This document shows, one piece after another, positions 1 to 8,772 of a DNA stretch of 26,364 nt. The position numbers and the translations under genes were made by a program. The DNA is from Chitinophagaceae bacterium UBA1946 (GTDB lineage Bacteria; Bacteroidota; Bacteroidia; Chitinophagales; Chitinophagaceae). The stretch covers positions 51,030-77,393 of the forward strand of contig DDEU01000040.1 in assembly GCA_002336815.1 (NCBI GenBank). Direction: 5' to 3'. The notes beneath the pieces were generated by a model. That model searched no databases and had not been told where the DNA came from. It worked only from the letters and a program-made list of their open reading frames with translations. The stretch's first letter is position 1. Each line of letters starts with the position of its first letter.

Positions 1-1
1 G

Positions 2-175
2 AGTTATTTCTGCCAGATCAGCGATAGTACCACCAGCTACGGAAGTTACAGCGGTGCGGTACCCAACGAAAAAATTACCTGGGGCAAACTCGATATCCAT
101 ACGCCTAAATTTATTGTAGAGAGTGATGCTACCATTGTAGCGCCATTGATCTTTGCATGGATATTGGGATGGTAA
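2..175 (+). CDS. C-terminal end of an unknown protein (5' end outside window)
   Basis: An open frame runs from the window edge for 57 codons to a TAA at 173-175. The visible tail is rich in Ser, Thr and aromatic residues and ends in a hydrophobic stretch (APLIFAWILGW). A perfect hairpin terminator follows 24 nt after the stop, which supports this being the true end of a gene. I do not recognise the family. The tail is too short to say whether the final hydrophobic stretch is a membrane segment or part of a beta-barrel or sandwich. Confidence 0.6.
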   Translation, partial: SYFCQISDSTTSYGSYSGAVPNEKITWGKLDIHTPKFIVESDATIVAPLIFAWILGW

Positions 176-199
176 TTGAAATGCTTTAAATTTTTATAC

Positions 200-227
200 T
201 AGCTGCTTTTATAGCAGCTATTTTTTT
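200..227 (+). terminator. Rho-independent terminator of the upstream gene
   Basis: A perfect 8-bp stem (TAGCTGCT at 200-207, AGCAGCTA at 213-220) with a 5-nt loop is followed directly by seven T residues (221-227). It lies just after the partial gene that ends at 175. The rest of the gap up to 411 is AT-rich, and I see no further feature in it. Confidence 0.85.
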
Positions 228-411
228 GAGATAGCCTCTTTTTTTTCCATGAAGTACACGGGTCAACATGAATTAGGATTGAAAGATAATTTCCATTCAG
301 AGCCGTTTTATTTAGTACGATCCTCTACCCTTAACAATAATTTACCATACGATTTTGTTGCTTTTTACGTTTATCCTCATCAAAGGGTTAAGCCATCATA
401 AAGGCATACAC

Positions 412-729
412 ATGAAAAGCGGCACTATCATACAGGAATTGTTGCTGAATGTACACTCCAGTTTTTGTAAAAGAGAATGGTGTGAAAAGGGCGAAAAGCA
501 GCAAAGATTGTCTTCTACAGAAAGGTTGAAAGCCATCTGCTGGGACGGACTGTTGCCCGAGCTACTCCCCGAGATCTGTCTTAAAGAAGATAATAAGCCA
601 CTCATTTTGTGGGAAATGATGGGCATGAGTAACCTCCTGCATTTGAAAATGGGTGGCTACGATATCAAATTAAATCATGAATTATCGGTACATCCTTACC
701 TGGTGCTCGACAGCATGAGCAATAACTGA
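412..729 (+). CDS. Small hypothetical protein (105 aa)
   Basis: The frame can be extended upstream to a TTG at 355. The ATG at 412 (protein starting MKSGTIIQELL) is preferred because the extension reads like non-coding sequence. The predicted product is soluble, with no signal peptide or membrane segment, and has Cys and Trp residues in its first half (CKREWCEKG, ICWDGL). I do not recognise a domain. Its TGA stop (727-729) directly abuts the reversed stop of the next gene, forming TGATCA. No clear promoter was found in the upstream gap. The composition looks coding, but this remains a hypothetical gene. Confidence 0.55.
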   Translation: MKSGTIIQELLLNVHSSFCKREWCEKGEKQQRLSSTERLKAICWDGLLPELLPEICLKEDNKPLILWEMMGMSNLLHLKMGGYDIKLNHELSVHPYLVLDSMSNN

Positions 730-1134
730 TCACTTTTCTTTTTCAGCCAGTTTGGCTTTGAGGCGGGCAATATTATTCTGCGCTTCTATCAGTTGCAGTT
801 TTAATGCATGCACTTCGGGCTGCGTAACATGGAGCAGGGCTTCTGTTTCCTCGTAACTTTTTTGCATCAGTAAAATATCGCTGTCCATCTGCAGCATGAT
901 CTTTTCCCGGGCCTTTAATTTTTGATGCAGGTCAAGTTCTGTTGCCATCTTATTCTGGTGTACAATGGCCAGTTCTTTTTGCAGGGTCTCCTTCATCAGC
1001 CTTTCGCTTTCCAAAAATCCCTGTGCACTTTTTAATTCCCTGCTTTTCTTTTGCAGGTTGTTCAGTTGAATTAACCAGGCAACCGCAAAGCCGGCCAGAA
1101 CAGCAATAACAATATAAATTATGTTGAGCAGCAT
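730..1134 (-). CDS. Membrane-anchored coiled-coil protein (134 aa)
   Basis: The N-terminus is a single hydrophobic segment (residues about 4-22, IIYIVIAVLAGFAVAWLI). It is followed by about 110 residues of charged, Leu/Gln/Glu/Lys-rich sequence with heptad-like spacing, predicted as a long alpha-helical coiled coil ending in KLAEKEK. The likely topology is an N-terminal inner-membrane anchor with a cytoplasmic coiled coil. It lies 96 bp downstream of the LytTR gene on the same strand and may be co-transcribed with it. No catalytic motif is visible and no specific family is recognised, so a scaffold or structural role would be a guess. Confidence 0.7.
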   Translation of the reverse strand: MLLNIIYIVIAVLAGFAVAWLIQLNNLQKKSRELKSAQGFLESERLMKETLQKELAIVHQNKMATELDLHQKLKAREKIMLQMDSDILLMQKSYEETEALLHVTQPEVHALKLQLIEAQNNIARLKAKLAEKEK

Positions 1135-1230
1135 TAATCAGTTTTAAAAATTGCTGCAAAATATTTCATCTGGCGCTAAATACGCACAAAAGAAGCCATT
1201 GTTTTTAGATACGGGGATAAACTAAGCACT

Positions 1231-1545
1231 TTACTTCAGCAACCTGTCCGTGTAATTTTTTCGTCGCCTGCTTATCTGCAACAGGTCGCCGTTGCTGAGT
1301 TTGAGCATACTGCTTTCAACAATTTCAATTACATAGAGGCGGTTTACCAGGTGGCCGCGGTGGATGCGGCAGAAGCTTTCTTCCGTTAACAGTTCCTGGA
1401 ACCAGTGCAATACCTTGGCTACCACCAGCGGTTTATCATTGCTGAAAAATATTTTGCAATAGTTGCTCTTTGCTTCGATCCGGATGATGTTGTCTTCCGG
1501 TATGGAAAGCGTGCCCTTGTTGGTGGGAATCAAAATACTTTTCAT
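1231..1545 (-). CDS. Stand-alone LytTR DNA-binding domain protein (104 aa)
   Basis: Nearly the whole protein is one LytTR DNA-binding domain. It has the early IIRIEAKSNYCKIFF strand region, the hallmark FCRIHRGHLVN motif (residues about 58-68), and a C-terminal LSNGDLLQISRRRK segment that matches the family's basic end. No receiver domain is present, so it cannot be a conventional phosphorylated response regulator. The start ATG is only 11 bp after the stop of the 1397-residue propeller-lipase gene, so the two are probably co-transcribed. LytTR proteins without a receiver often act as simple or autoregulatory transcription factors; the target here is unknown. No Shine-Dalgarno sequence is visible. 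Confidence 0.9.
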   Translation of the reverse strand: MKSILIPTNKGTLSIPEDNIIRIEAKSNYCKIFFSNDKPLVVAKVLHWFQELLTEESFCRIHRGHLVNRLYVIEIVESSMLKLSNGDLLQISRRRKNYTDRLLK

Positions 1546-1556
1546 ATAAAGTTTTT

Positions 1557-4500
1557 TTACTGCGTTACGTTTAGGGGCGCCTGTAAAATAATACCGCTGC
1601 CGTTTTTAATTTCTGCACTGGTTTTTACAGTGAGTGCTTTTTTATTTACGAACTGCCTGTTGCCATTCCTGGTGGCGGCGTTCACTATTAGCCTGCCAAT
1701 CTTATTTGGAAACGAAAGACCACCAAAACCATTGGGGTTTTTGCTCACTGTACTGCTGCTGCCATCGCCCAAAATAAGTGTTGAGTTATTACCAAAATCG
1801 TAGGGTGAACTTATGGCCTGGCTGAGGTTGCCGAATGGAGGATCCGAAATCTGCAGGTTGCCTCCCGTGAATGAAAAAGCCGTCATGCCTGCATCTGCAG
1901 TAAATAAGGAAACGCCATTGCTCACAGAGCCATCCTGCACGCCTGCATTGCCGGCAATTTTAAGTGTACCACCCGTCATGTTAAAACTGCTGGCGGCGTG
2001 GTTTCTTACATAACCCTGCACAAGCAGGTTGCCATTTTGAATCGTAAGGGTACCATAATTATCGATCGATCCTTTATTATCGTTTTTATCGCCCAACGTG
2101 AGCGTGAGCGCAGGGTTGTTTACGGTAAAACCTGACCCTGCATTGATCCTCAAAGAACGTATGGTAAGTGAGGTATCCAATGTTACATTGTGTTGTATGA
2201 TCACAGAGTCGTAGGTATCCGGCACCAATCCATTGCTCCAGGTAGCAGGGTTGCTGAAATTGCCTGCGGCGATGGTTCTGTTGATGGCAAAACTGTCGAC
2301 CGGCATCACAGCAGAAAGCGCCACGGTGTCTGAAATGCCCCTGTAAGTAAATATGGCCGTAGTTTCGCCTTCGGTAAGTGCTTTTAAAGTTTTGGTAGAA
2401 TCTACCATGGTGATGATGCCGGCAGGATCAAACGTAACCGTAATATTCGTATCGGTATTGGGAAGTGCAACCCATACCTGGTCTTTGTAAGAAACCTGGT
2501 ATGGCGGGTAATAAGGCGTTCCGCCGGTAACAACAATATCGGAATCGTTTACCCGGAAGCCCTGCAGCAATGCCTCTGTTTTTACCAGCAGGTCAAACGT
2601 GTCTATATAATATTTCATCCCATTGTCCGGCCGGTTATAAGCGGCTATCACCCACAACGTGTTGATACCCGAAGCATCGGGTGATACAAGCATGGGGATG
2701 GTTTGCTGATTTTTTGTTTTTACCAAACTGATGGAATCGGCATCCTGGAAATGCACCTGTACATAAGCCAGGTTGGCCGTGTCTTTAAGCCTGAACTTTA
2801 CAAAGGCGGCACTGTCTGCAAAACTGGTGTCACCCCTCAGTGGTGCATCGATCCTTACTTTGGAAGTATCATAATAAATACTGTCATCAGCAGCCTGTGT
2901 TCTCAGGTTGCTGTAAATATTTGCCAACCCGTTTACTCCTCTTTGCAAATTGGCAGATGGCTCGGGGTCGGTATTGGCCGGTATCACATCGCCAAACAAA
3001 GGACCGTAAGCGCTGCTGTTTAACAGGTTGAATACTTTGTGGCCAACATCTTTTCTTTTTAAAATGGTAACATGCGAAGCATCAATGAACGAACCCGGTG
3101 AATTTAAAAACTCTGTAATGTATTTTTTTGCACCGGGCAAAGGAATTCTTGCATTCTGGCTTTCTGAAGGAACGATGAGATCGCCATTGAAAAAATTAGG
3201 GAATCCAAGATTGGTATTGTACCAGTTAAAAAAAGTAAATACTCTTGAAACATTGGTGGCTTTTAAAGCGGGTGTAAGAATTGTTTTTTTAATATTAGGC
3301 GGTATCAGTTTGCTGTTGAGCATACTTTTTATTACGTTTTCCAGGTACTTCATTGTTGGATCAAGTGCAGCCAGTGTTGCGGCGGTTTGATCACTGATGA
3401 GCGCAACATTACTGGTGATGATGTGAAATTTTGCATTGGTCGCCGCCAGGTTGATGCCGCCCCCCTCGTCTCTTACTTTTAAGTTGGTAACAGCAGGTGA
3501 CGCTTTGAAAGGAATACCGTTTTTGATAGATTCCCGGCTGATGATCGTATTGGGATCTGCTGGTTCAATAAAATCAAATGGCTGTTGCAGGTCGGGTTTC
3601 AAAAAGAAAGTGGCGCCTAAAATGATGCTGAGGTGTTTGGGCAACAAGGGGATGAAATCATACACACCATCTGCAACCGTTGAACTGTTATGCGGTGTAT
3701 TGATGGTAATGATCTTATGCGTAAAGCCGGCGCCGTAGTTCTTGTACTTGTAAGAAGAGCCTTCACCCACATAGAATTTTGTTTTCATCCTGTCTATGGC
3801 ATACCGGATAATAACGCCGCCCATGCTGTGGCATACATAATCTACCTGGTTGCAGGCATAGCCCTTGTTCCGCATCATTTCGAGGTTACCCTGTATCGTA
3901 TTGAGCCGGGCATTGGCAGCATCCACACCAATATCGCCACCCAACAACAGGATCGCATTTTCAAAGAAAGAAGCCCTGCCGCCCATTGTTAAGGGCCTTA
4001 CATATTTAAAGAGGTCGCTTTCAATATACCTGATCGTATTGTTGTGGTAAAACGAATTCCAGGTATGCGGACCATCGGCCAAACCATGCACGAGTAACAG
4101 TGGCGGCCTTACCACCCTGAGTTTTTTATACACTCTTTCATCAGTGGCGTTGTTCACATAAGTTACTTTCACCTTAATGTCGTCTGTTCTTATACTCAGG
4201 TTGGCATAACTTCCGGCAGAATCACTTGAAAAATCTGTAGGTGCTTTGTACCAAAACCAAAATTCGCCGGGCTTGGTTTCCTGTTCTGTGTACACCAAAA
4301 AGTCGGTGCCGGTATTTGCTTCATCGGTATAGGTATCCAGTTTGGCAGCAGTTGCCAATTTTAATTTTCCTCTTTGTGCAGAATCAGCCGCTGAATAATG
4401 ATCGATGCTAACTTCTACACTTTTAATGGCCGGTAAATTGGGATCACCATTTTTTATTTTGAGATAGATCCTCGAAACACCGTCTGCAGACACACCCAGC

Positions 4501-5750
4501 GGCTTGCGGTAAGTATCCGGGAAGCTGTGGTCCCATTCCATGCTTACATCAATGGGATTGCGTACAGTCATAAACGTGATGCCGCCGTCGGAAGCGATCA
4601 GCACCCTGCCCTTGGCATCGTCGTACGCAAGACCGGTAATATTATTGGAAGGAAGGCCGTCGGCAGTTGTGTAAAGAATATACCTTGTTGAATCGGTCAC
4701 ACTTCCTCCGCCATCAAACACCAGTAAGCCGGTGCTGGTGCCGATGTAAACATTGCCCAGCCCATCTTCAATGATGGCGTTGTTATTGATGGCTGTGCCG
4801 GCAGTAAGTTTGGTAGGCATTTCTACACTACTCACCACACGCCATTTGGCGCCTTCCAGCACTGCCAGTCCGCCTGTTTGCATACCCACCCATTTTCTTC
4901 CGTCATGATCAAAACAAATGGCCTGTGCCCTGAAACCAGTGGAGAAAATAGTGGGATCAGTTGTATTGTCATACTTGCCGATCACCGTTCCGATCTTTAA
5001 AATAGTAGATGGCCGGTAACGGATGATCTGTGAGCGGCCAAAGTTTTGCCGGGCAGATACCCATACTTCTTTGTCATCGCCTGCTACTGCATCGCAGCTT
5101 GGTGTACCAACAGGAAAGTTACCGTTGAAAGGAAACAACTGCAGTCCTTCTTTGCGTTGCTCAAAGTAATTGGGAACAGCCTGTAAGCCGATGGAAATAC
5201 CGCCGGTTGATGTATTGCCGGAAGTAATATAGGTAGCTGCTGCTGCCCATACTTTTGGCAGCGATGTATCAGCACCGATCCTTTTATTTTTTTTGTTATC
5301 GATATAAATCGATCTCACATTTCTTGACGTGAGTCCACCACCTGTGGTAGTGCCCGGCACACTGTAAAACTTCATGTCAATATCATACTGATCGGGGAAA
5401 TAATTAATGCCGCCTGCAATATTGGAACCACCACCGGATTGCCCTGATGTTCCGGACTGGGCGATCCAGATACCCCCTTTTTTATCCCGCTTGATGTCAT
5501 TGATAAAAACATTGGGCAGTTGAGAAGACTGGTACCATACTTTAATGGTAGTGTCGTATTTGTACAATCCTTTGTATTGTGTACCAGCCCAATAGATGCT
5601 GTCTCCCACACCGATGCAGCGAAAAGCATTGCCTGAATTGGCAAACTGGAGTGTATTGGCAGCAGTGTAATTAACAAATTCAACTATTTGTGCCTGTGAT
5701 GTTAACTGCATCAAAAAAAATATGGAAAAGAAGAAGTTGAGTTTTTTCAT
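1557..5750 (-). CDS. Secreted beta-propeller / alpha-beta hydrolase (lipase-like) protein, 1397 aa
   Basis: A signal peptide (MKKLNFFFSIFFLMQLTSQA) opens the protein. Residues about 40-400 contain repeats of the two-component-regulator propeller type (for example GIWIAQSG, KWVGMQTGGLAVLEG, NVYIGTSTGLLVFDG). A spacer is followed by an alpha/beta-hydrolase domain with LLLVHGLADG (H about 555) and the nucleophile elbow VCHSMGGV (Ser about 642; Cys replaces the usual first Gly of GxSxG). Later segments NGDLIVPSES and SHVTILKR could supply the acidic residue and His. From about 1150 onward there is a beta-rich module (NFSNPATWSNGLVPDTYDSV), the kind often seen in Bacteroidota surface proteins. No clear type IX secretion tail is present and the C-terminus ends abruptly at PLNVTQ. 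I infer an exported esterase or lipase; the substrate is unknown. Confidence 0.85.
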   Translation of the reverse strand: MKKLNFFFSIFFLMQLTSQAQIVEFVNYTAANTLQFANSGNAFRCIGVGDSIYWAGTQYKGLYKYDTTIKVWYQSSQLPNVFINDIKRDKKGGIWIAQSGTSGQSGGGSNIAGGINYFPDQYDIDMKFYSVPGTTTGGGLTSRNVRSIYIDNKKNKRIGADTSLPKVWAAAATYITSGNTSTGGISIGLQAVPNYFEQRKEGLQLFPFNGNFPVGTPSCDAVAGDDKEVWVSARQNFGRSQIIRYRPSTILKIGTVIGKYDNTTDPTIFSTGFRAQAICFDHDGRKWVGMQTGGLAVLEGAKWRVVSSVEMPTKLTAGTAINNNAIIEDGLGNVYIGTSTGLLVFDGGGSVTDSTRYILYTTADGLPSNNITGLAYDDAKGRVLIASDGGITFMTVRNPIDVSMEWDHSFPDTYRKPLGVSADGVSRIYLKIKNGDPNLPAIKSVEVSIDHYSAADSAQRGKLKLATAAKLDTYTDEANTGTDFLVYTEQETKPGEFWFWYKAPTDFSSDSAGSYANLSIRTDDIKVKVTYVNNATDERVYKKLRVVRPPLLLVHGLADGPHTWNSFYHNNTIRYIESDLFKYVRPLTMGGRASFFENAILLLGGDIGVDAANARLNTIQGNLEMMRNKGYACNQVDYVCHSMGGVIIRYAIDRMKTKFYVGEGSSYKYKNYGAGFTHKIITINTPHNSSTVADGVYDFIPLLPKHLSIILGATFFLKPDLQQPFDFIEPADPNTIISRESIKNGIPFKASPAVTNLKVRDEGGGINLAATNAKFHIITSNVALISDQTAATLAALDPTMKYLENVIKSMLNSKLIPPNIKKTILTPALKATNVSRVFTFFNWYNTNLGFPNFFNGDLIVPSESQNARIPLPGAKKYITEFLNSPGSFIDASHVTILKRKDVGHKVFNLLNSSAYGPLFGDVIPANTDPEPSANLQRGVNGLANIYSNLRTQAADDSIYYDTSKVRIDAPLRGDTSFADSAAFVKFRLKDTANLAYVQVHFQDADSISLVKTKNQQTIPMLVSPDASGINTLWVIAAYNRPDNGMKYYIDTFDLLVKTEALLQGFRVNDSDIVVTGGTPYYPPYQVSYKDQVWVALPNTDTNITVTFDPAGIITMVDSTKTLKALTEGETTAIFTYRGISDTVALSAVMPVDSFAINRTIAAGNFSNPATWSNGLVPDTYDSVIIQHNVTLDTSLTIRSLRINAGSGFTVNNPALTLTLGDKNDNKGSIDNYGTLTIQNGNLLVQGYVRNHAASSFNMTGGTLKIAGNAGVQDGSVSNGVSLFTADAGMTAFSFTGGNLQISDPPFGNLSQAISSPYDFGNNSTLILGDGSSSTVSKNPNGFGGLSFPNKIGRLIVNAATRNGNRQFVNKKALTVKTSAEIKNGSGIILQAPLNVTQ

Positions 5751-5992
5751 GACCCCTGGTTTTATTTTTCAGTTGGTGAAGCATGCCTGGTTGATGGACC
5801 GGTACCTGCTAATTAAAGTTTGTTGATAAAGATTTTAAAGAGGATATTGTACTGCGTGGAAGCGTGTTTTTCTCTTTTTCAAAATTGATCCTATTAACCA
5901 CTGTATTCAATACATAATTTGTAGTACCTGCCTTTGCTGTAGCGAATTTGTAGTATTTTTAAACAGTGTATATGATGCACAATAAAATTGTA

Positions 5993-7915
5993 ATGAGAAA
6001 GGCTATTACGTTGCTGCTGCTGCTTGCCGGGTTAAATGGATTTTGCCAAACAGCAAGGATCGACAGCATTAAAAACATATTGAATGCCGGCCGGCTAAGC
6101 AACAGGGAAAGAATTGCAACACTGTTTGCACTCTGCGGTCAATATAATTCCCTGCACCCGGATACACTATGGCGTTATATACAGGAAGCAAAACAACTCG
6201 CCACCGAAAACAACAGTTTTGCAGATGTATCCAATGCCGCTCATTATGAAACCATCTATTGCAGTAAAAAAGGAAAAACAGACAGCGCCCTGCAGATCGT
6301 TGAAAAGAACCTGGCAGATAAAAAAGTGCTTGACCTCCCTGTGATCGCCAATAAATTCCGGTTGTCAAAAACAGGCCTGCTGATACGACAAAATAAAATG
6401 AAGGAGGCACTGGAAAATGCCCTCGCTTTTTTGCATGATGCGGAAAAGAACAATATAGCAGAAGACCAGTTAAAGGCACAGATACAGATCGGCTGGGTGT
6501 ACATGGAACTCAACCAGAACAACGATGCGTTAAAGTGGTTTTTTGAAGGACTTGAACTTAACAAAAGGGAGCGAAAAGTGCCCGAACCTTCGGTACTCAA
6601 TTCCAATATTGCTGCCGTGTACAACAGCATGGGCAAAAATGATTCGGCCACCTTTTTTATCAGGCGTTCCATTGAGCAGGCGGAGAGTGAGCAGGATCTT
6701 TCTTTTCTCTGCAATGCCTATTATATTTACTCGGGCATTTGTGTTGAGTCGGGGCGTACGGCCCAGGCAGAACAGTTGTTAAAAAAAGGATTGGAGATAA
6801 GAAAAAAAACTGGCGACCAGTTTTACATTGTTGCTGACCTTGCGGAACTGGGCAGGTTTTACATCAATACCAACCAGCATCAAAAAGGCATTGAAGCCAT
6901 TAAAGAAGGTATCACCATTGCCACTGCCAATAATTTCAATACCAAATTACTTTTCCTGTATCCCATGCTGGCAGAGAGTTACAAGGCTACCAACGACCTG
7001 GCGAACTATAGCAGTACGCTCAATACCATCATCGGTTTAAAAGATACGCTGTACAGCCAGAACAGCGCCCAGGCTGTATCAGAATTGCAAACCAAGTATG
7101 AACTGCAGAAAAAAGAAAATACCATCATCCAGCAGCGGTTCGACCTGGTGCAGAAAACGTACTGGATGTATGCCATTGCTGCCCTGCTGTTGTTCGGTGC
7201 CATCCTCTGGTACATCAATCATAAGAACAATAAAAGAAAGCAGGAGCAAAAAATGACGCTCGTCCTGCTGGAAGAAAAACGCATTTCAGAAAAAGCCATC
7301 CTGGTAGCACAGGAACTCGAACGCAAACGCATTGCTGCCGACCTGCACGACAACCTGGGAGCGTATGCTGCGGCCATTTCATCTAATATTGATTATTTAA
7401 CCGCAGCGAATAAAAACGATGCGGATAAAAAGATGTATGAAGAATTGAAGAGCAATTCGCAGGCCATCGTATCGCAGTTGAATGATACCATTTGGGTGTT
7501 GACGAAAGAGGTACTCGCCCTTACAGCGATCAGTGACCGGCTTAAGGTTTTTATACAGCGTTTGTACAACAGCTATCCCAATGTGCAGATAGATGTGGCC
7601 GAAAGCATTGAAACAGATCACCTGCTGGCACCGATGCAGGCATTGCACCTGTTTAAGATTTTGCAGGAAGCCATCATCAATGCACTCAGGCACAGCGGTT
7701 GCAGCAGGGTGATGATTGCCATTGAAAGTGACCTGCACTGGAAAATAAGTATCAGTGATAACGGCCAGGGCTTTGCAGCAAAACCTGCTGAAACCAGCGG
7801 CGGCAACGGGTTGCACAATATGAAGAACAGGAGCAGGGATGCCGGCTGGAACATCCACTGGAGTACCGGCGAAGATGGTGGTACAACAGTAGAAATTACG
7901 TCTACTACAAATTAG
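5993..7915 (+). CDS. TPR-containing sensor histidine kinase, NarL/DesK class (HisKA_3)
   Basis: The chosen start gives a clean signal peptide (MRKAITLLLLLAGLNGFCQ). ATGs at 5972/5975 and a GTG at 5966 are in frame and possible. A sensor region of TPR-like helical repeats (about 40-360) lies in the periplasm. A short coiled coil leads to a transmembrane helix at about 392-410 and a linker helix. The dimerisation/phosphoacceptor motif ERKRIAADLHDNLG has its His at about 452. The ATPase domain has an N box (QEAIINALRHS) and G boxes (SDNGQGFA, GGNGLHNM). The 640-residue length and layout fit the common Bacteroidota TPR-kinase type. The response regulator gene follows 36 bp later and is the likely partner. 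The ligand is unknown. Confidence 0.92.
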   Translation: MRKAITLLLLLAGLNGFCQTARIDSIKNILNAGRLSNRERIATLFALCGQYNSLHPDTLWRYIQEAKQLATENNSFADVSNAAHYETIYCSKKGKTDSALQIVEKNLADKKVLDLPVIANKFRLSKTGLLIRQNKMKEALENALAFLHDAEKNNIAEDQLKAQIQIGWVYMELNQNNDALKWFFEGLELNKRERKVPEPSVLNSNIAAVYNSMGKNDSATFFIRRSIEQAESEQDLSFLCNAYYIYSGICVESGRTAQAEQLLKKGLEIRKKTGDQFYIVADLAELGRFYINTNQHQKGIEAIKEGITIATANNFNTKLLFLYPMLAESYKATNDLANYSSTLNTIIGLKDTLYSQNSAQAVSELQTKYELQKKENTIIQQRFDLVQKTYWMYAIAALLLFGAILWYINHKNNKRKQEQKMTLVLLEEKRISEKAILVAQELERKRIAADLHDNLGAYAAAISSNIDYLTAANKNDADKKMYEELKSNSQAIVSQLNDTIWVLTKEVLALTAISDRLKVFIQRLYNSYPNVQIDVAESIETDHLLAPMQALHLFKILQEAIINALRHSGCSRVMIAIESDLHWKISISDNGQGFAAKPAETSGGNGLHNMKNRSRDAGWNIHWSTGEDGGTTVEITSTTN

Positions 7916-7951
7916 TTATATTAATCATTGAAAAAAACGGAGAAATTTACC

Positions 7952-8671
7952 ATGCCTTTAAATTCCCATACAAATAACGCAACAACGCAATCATCAAACA
8001 CCATGAGCATCAGCATAGCATTGGCGGAGGATAACCGGGTGAATCAAAATACATTTATTCAAAAGATCAAAGCCTATCCCGAACTGAACCTGTTGTTTAC
8101 TGCAGGCAACGGGCATGAATGCCTGGAAGAGCTAAAACACCTGCCACATAACATGCTGCCTAAAATAATTTTTATGGATATTGAAATGCCGGGAATGAAT
8201 GGCATTGAAACCATCCAGTTGGCAAAGAGCCTGTACCCCCAGGTAAATTTTATTGTACTCACCGTTTTTGATGATGATGAAAAAATATTTGAGGCCATTA
8301 AAGTGGGCGCTTCCGGTTATCTGTTAAAACATGAACCAGCCGCCGTACTCAATGATGCCATTACCAATATACTGGAGTTTGGAGGAGCGCCCATGAGCCC
8401 GGCCATTGCCCGCAAAGCCCTCAACCTGTTAAGCCGCCTGCCGCATTCTACATCTGAAGATGTGCTTACACCCATGCCAGATATGATCACCGAAAGAGAG
8501 CACCAGATACTGCAGCACATGGTAAACGGGTGGGATGCCAAACGCATCGCTGTAGAATTATCACTGAGCGTATTAACCGTTCGCAAACACATTGCCAACG
8601 TGTACACCAAACTGCATGTAACTTCCAAAGCACAGGTAATATCCCTGGCGCATAAGAATAATTGGGTGTGA
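7952..8671 (+). CDS. NarL/FixJ-family response regulator (receiver + LuxR HTH)
   Basis: The receiver domain carries the acidic pair (LAEDN), the phosphoacceptor Asp in IIFMDIEMPG (about residue 76), a Thr in VLTVFDD and the conserved Lys in YLLKHEP. A LuxR-type helix-turn-helix follows at about 165-235 (ITEREHQIL, KRIAVELSLSVLTVRKHIANVY). The ATG at 7952 is preceded by GGAG at a workable distance. A TTG at 7928 and an ATG at 8003 (MSISIALAEDN) are alternatives, the last leaving the receiver domain without an N-terminal extension. The gene sits directly downstream of the HisKA_3 kinase and should be its cognate output regulator. No target is evident in the window, apart from possible control of nearby genes. 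Confidence 0.93.
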   Translation: MPLNSHTNNATTQSSNTMSISIALAEDNRVNQNTFIQKIKAYPELNLLFTAGNGHECLEELKHLPHNMLPKIIFMDIEMPGMNGIETIQLAKSLYPQVNFIVLTVFDDDEKIFEAIKVGASGYLLKHEPAAVLNDAITNILEFGGAPMSPAIARKALNLLSRLPHSTSEDVLTPMPDMITEREHQILQHMVNGWDAKRIAVELSLSVLTVRKHIANVYTKLHVTSKAQVISLAHKNNWV

Positions 8672-8696
8672 AGAGTTATGTGTGACCTAATTCAAA

Positions 8697-8713
8697 ATTC
8701 AAAACTCAAAATT
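8697..8713 (+). repeat. Intergenic 17-bp repeat, copy 1
   Basis: The 17-mer ATTCAAAACTCAAAATT occurs here and again at 14838-14854, each time in the gap before a plus-strand gene with a TAnnTTTG box. This copy lies in a run of TTCAAAA-like heptads (8691-8713). Low-complexity elements of this type are common between genes in this bacterial group. Confidence 0.6.
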
Positions 8714-8743
8714 GATCCCCTTCATTCTCAGCTTCCCGTTCCC

Positions 8744-8751
8744 TATCTTTG
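8744..8751 (+). promoter_or_regulatory. Bacteroidota -7 promoter box (TATCTTTG)
   Basis: TATCTTTG matches the TAnnTTTG -7 consensus exactly and lies 21 nt before the ATG at 8773, implying a short leader. No TTG is found at the expected -33 distance, so only half of the promoter is visible. Its position supports starting the gene at 8773 rather than at the upstream TTG. Confidence 0.55.
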
Positions 8752-8772
8752 CAATCCAAAAATTTTAAGAGC

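Noticed and set aside
355..411. TTG-started N-terminal extension of the small gene at 412
   Set aside because: The extra residues are poorly supported, and an ATG with a normal N-terminus lies downstream.
1557..1700. Type IX secretion sorting domain at the end of the propeller-lipase protein
   Set aside because: The C-terminal residues lack the usual beta-sandwich pattern with a Lys-rich end.
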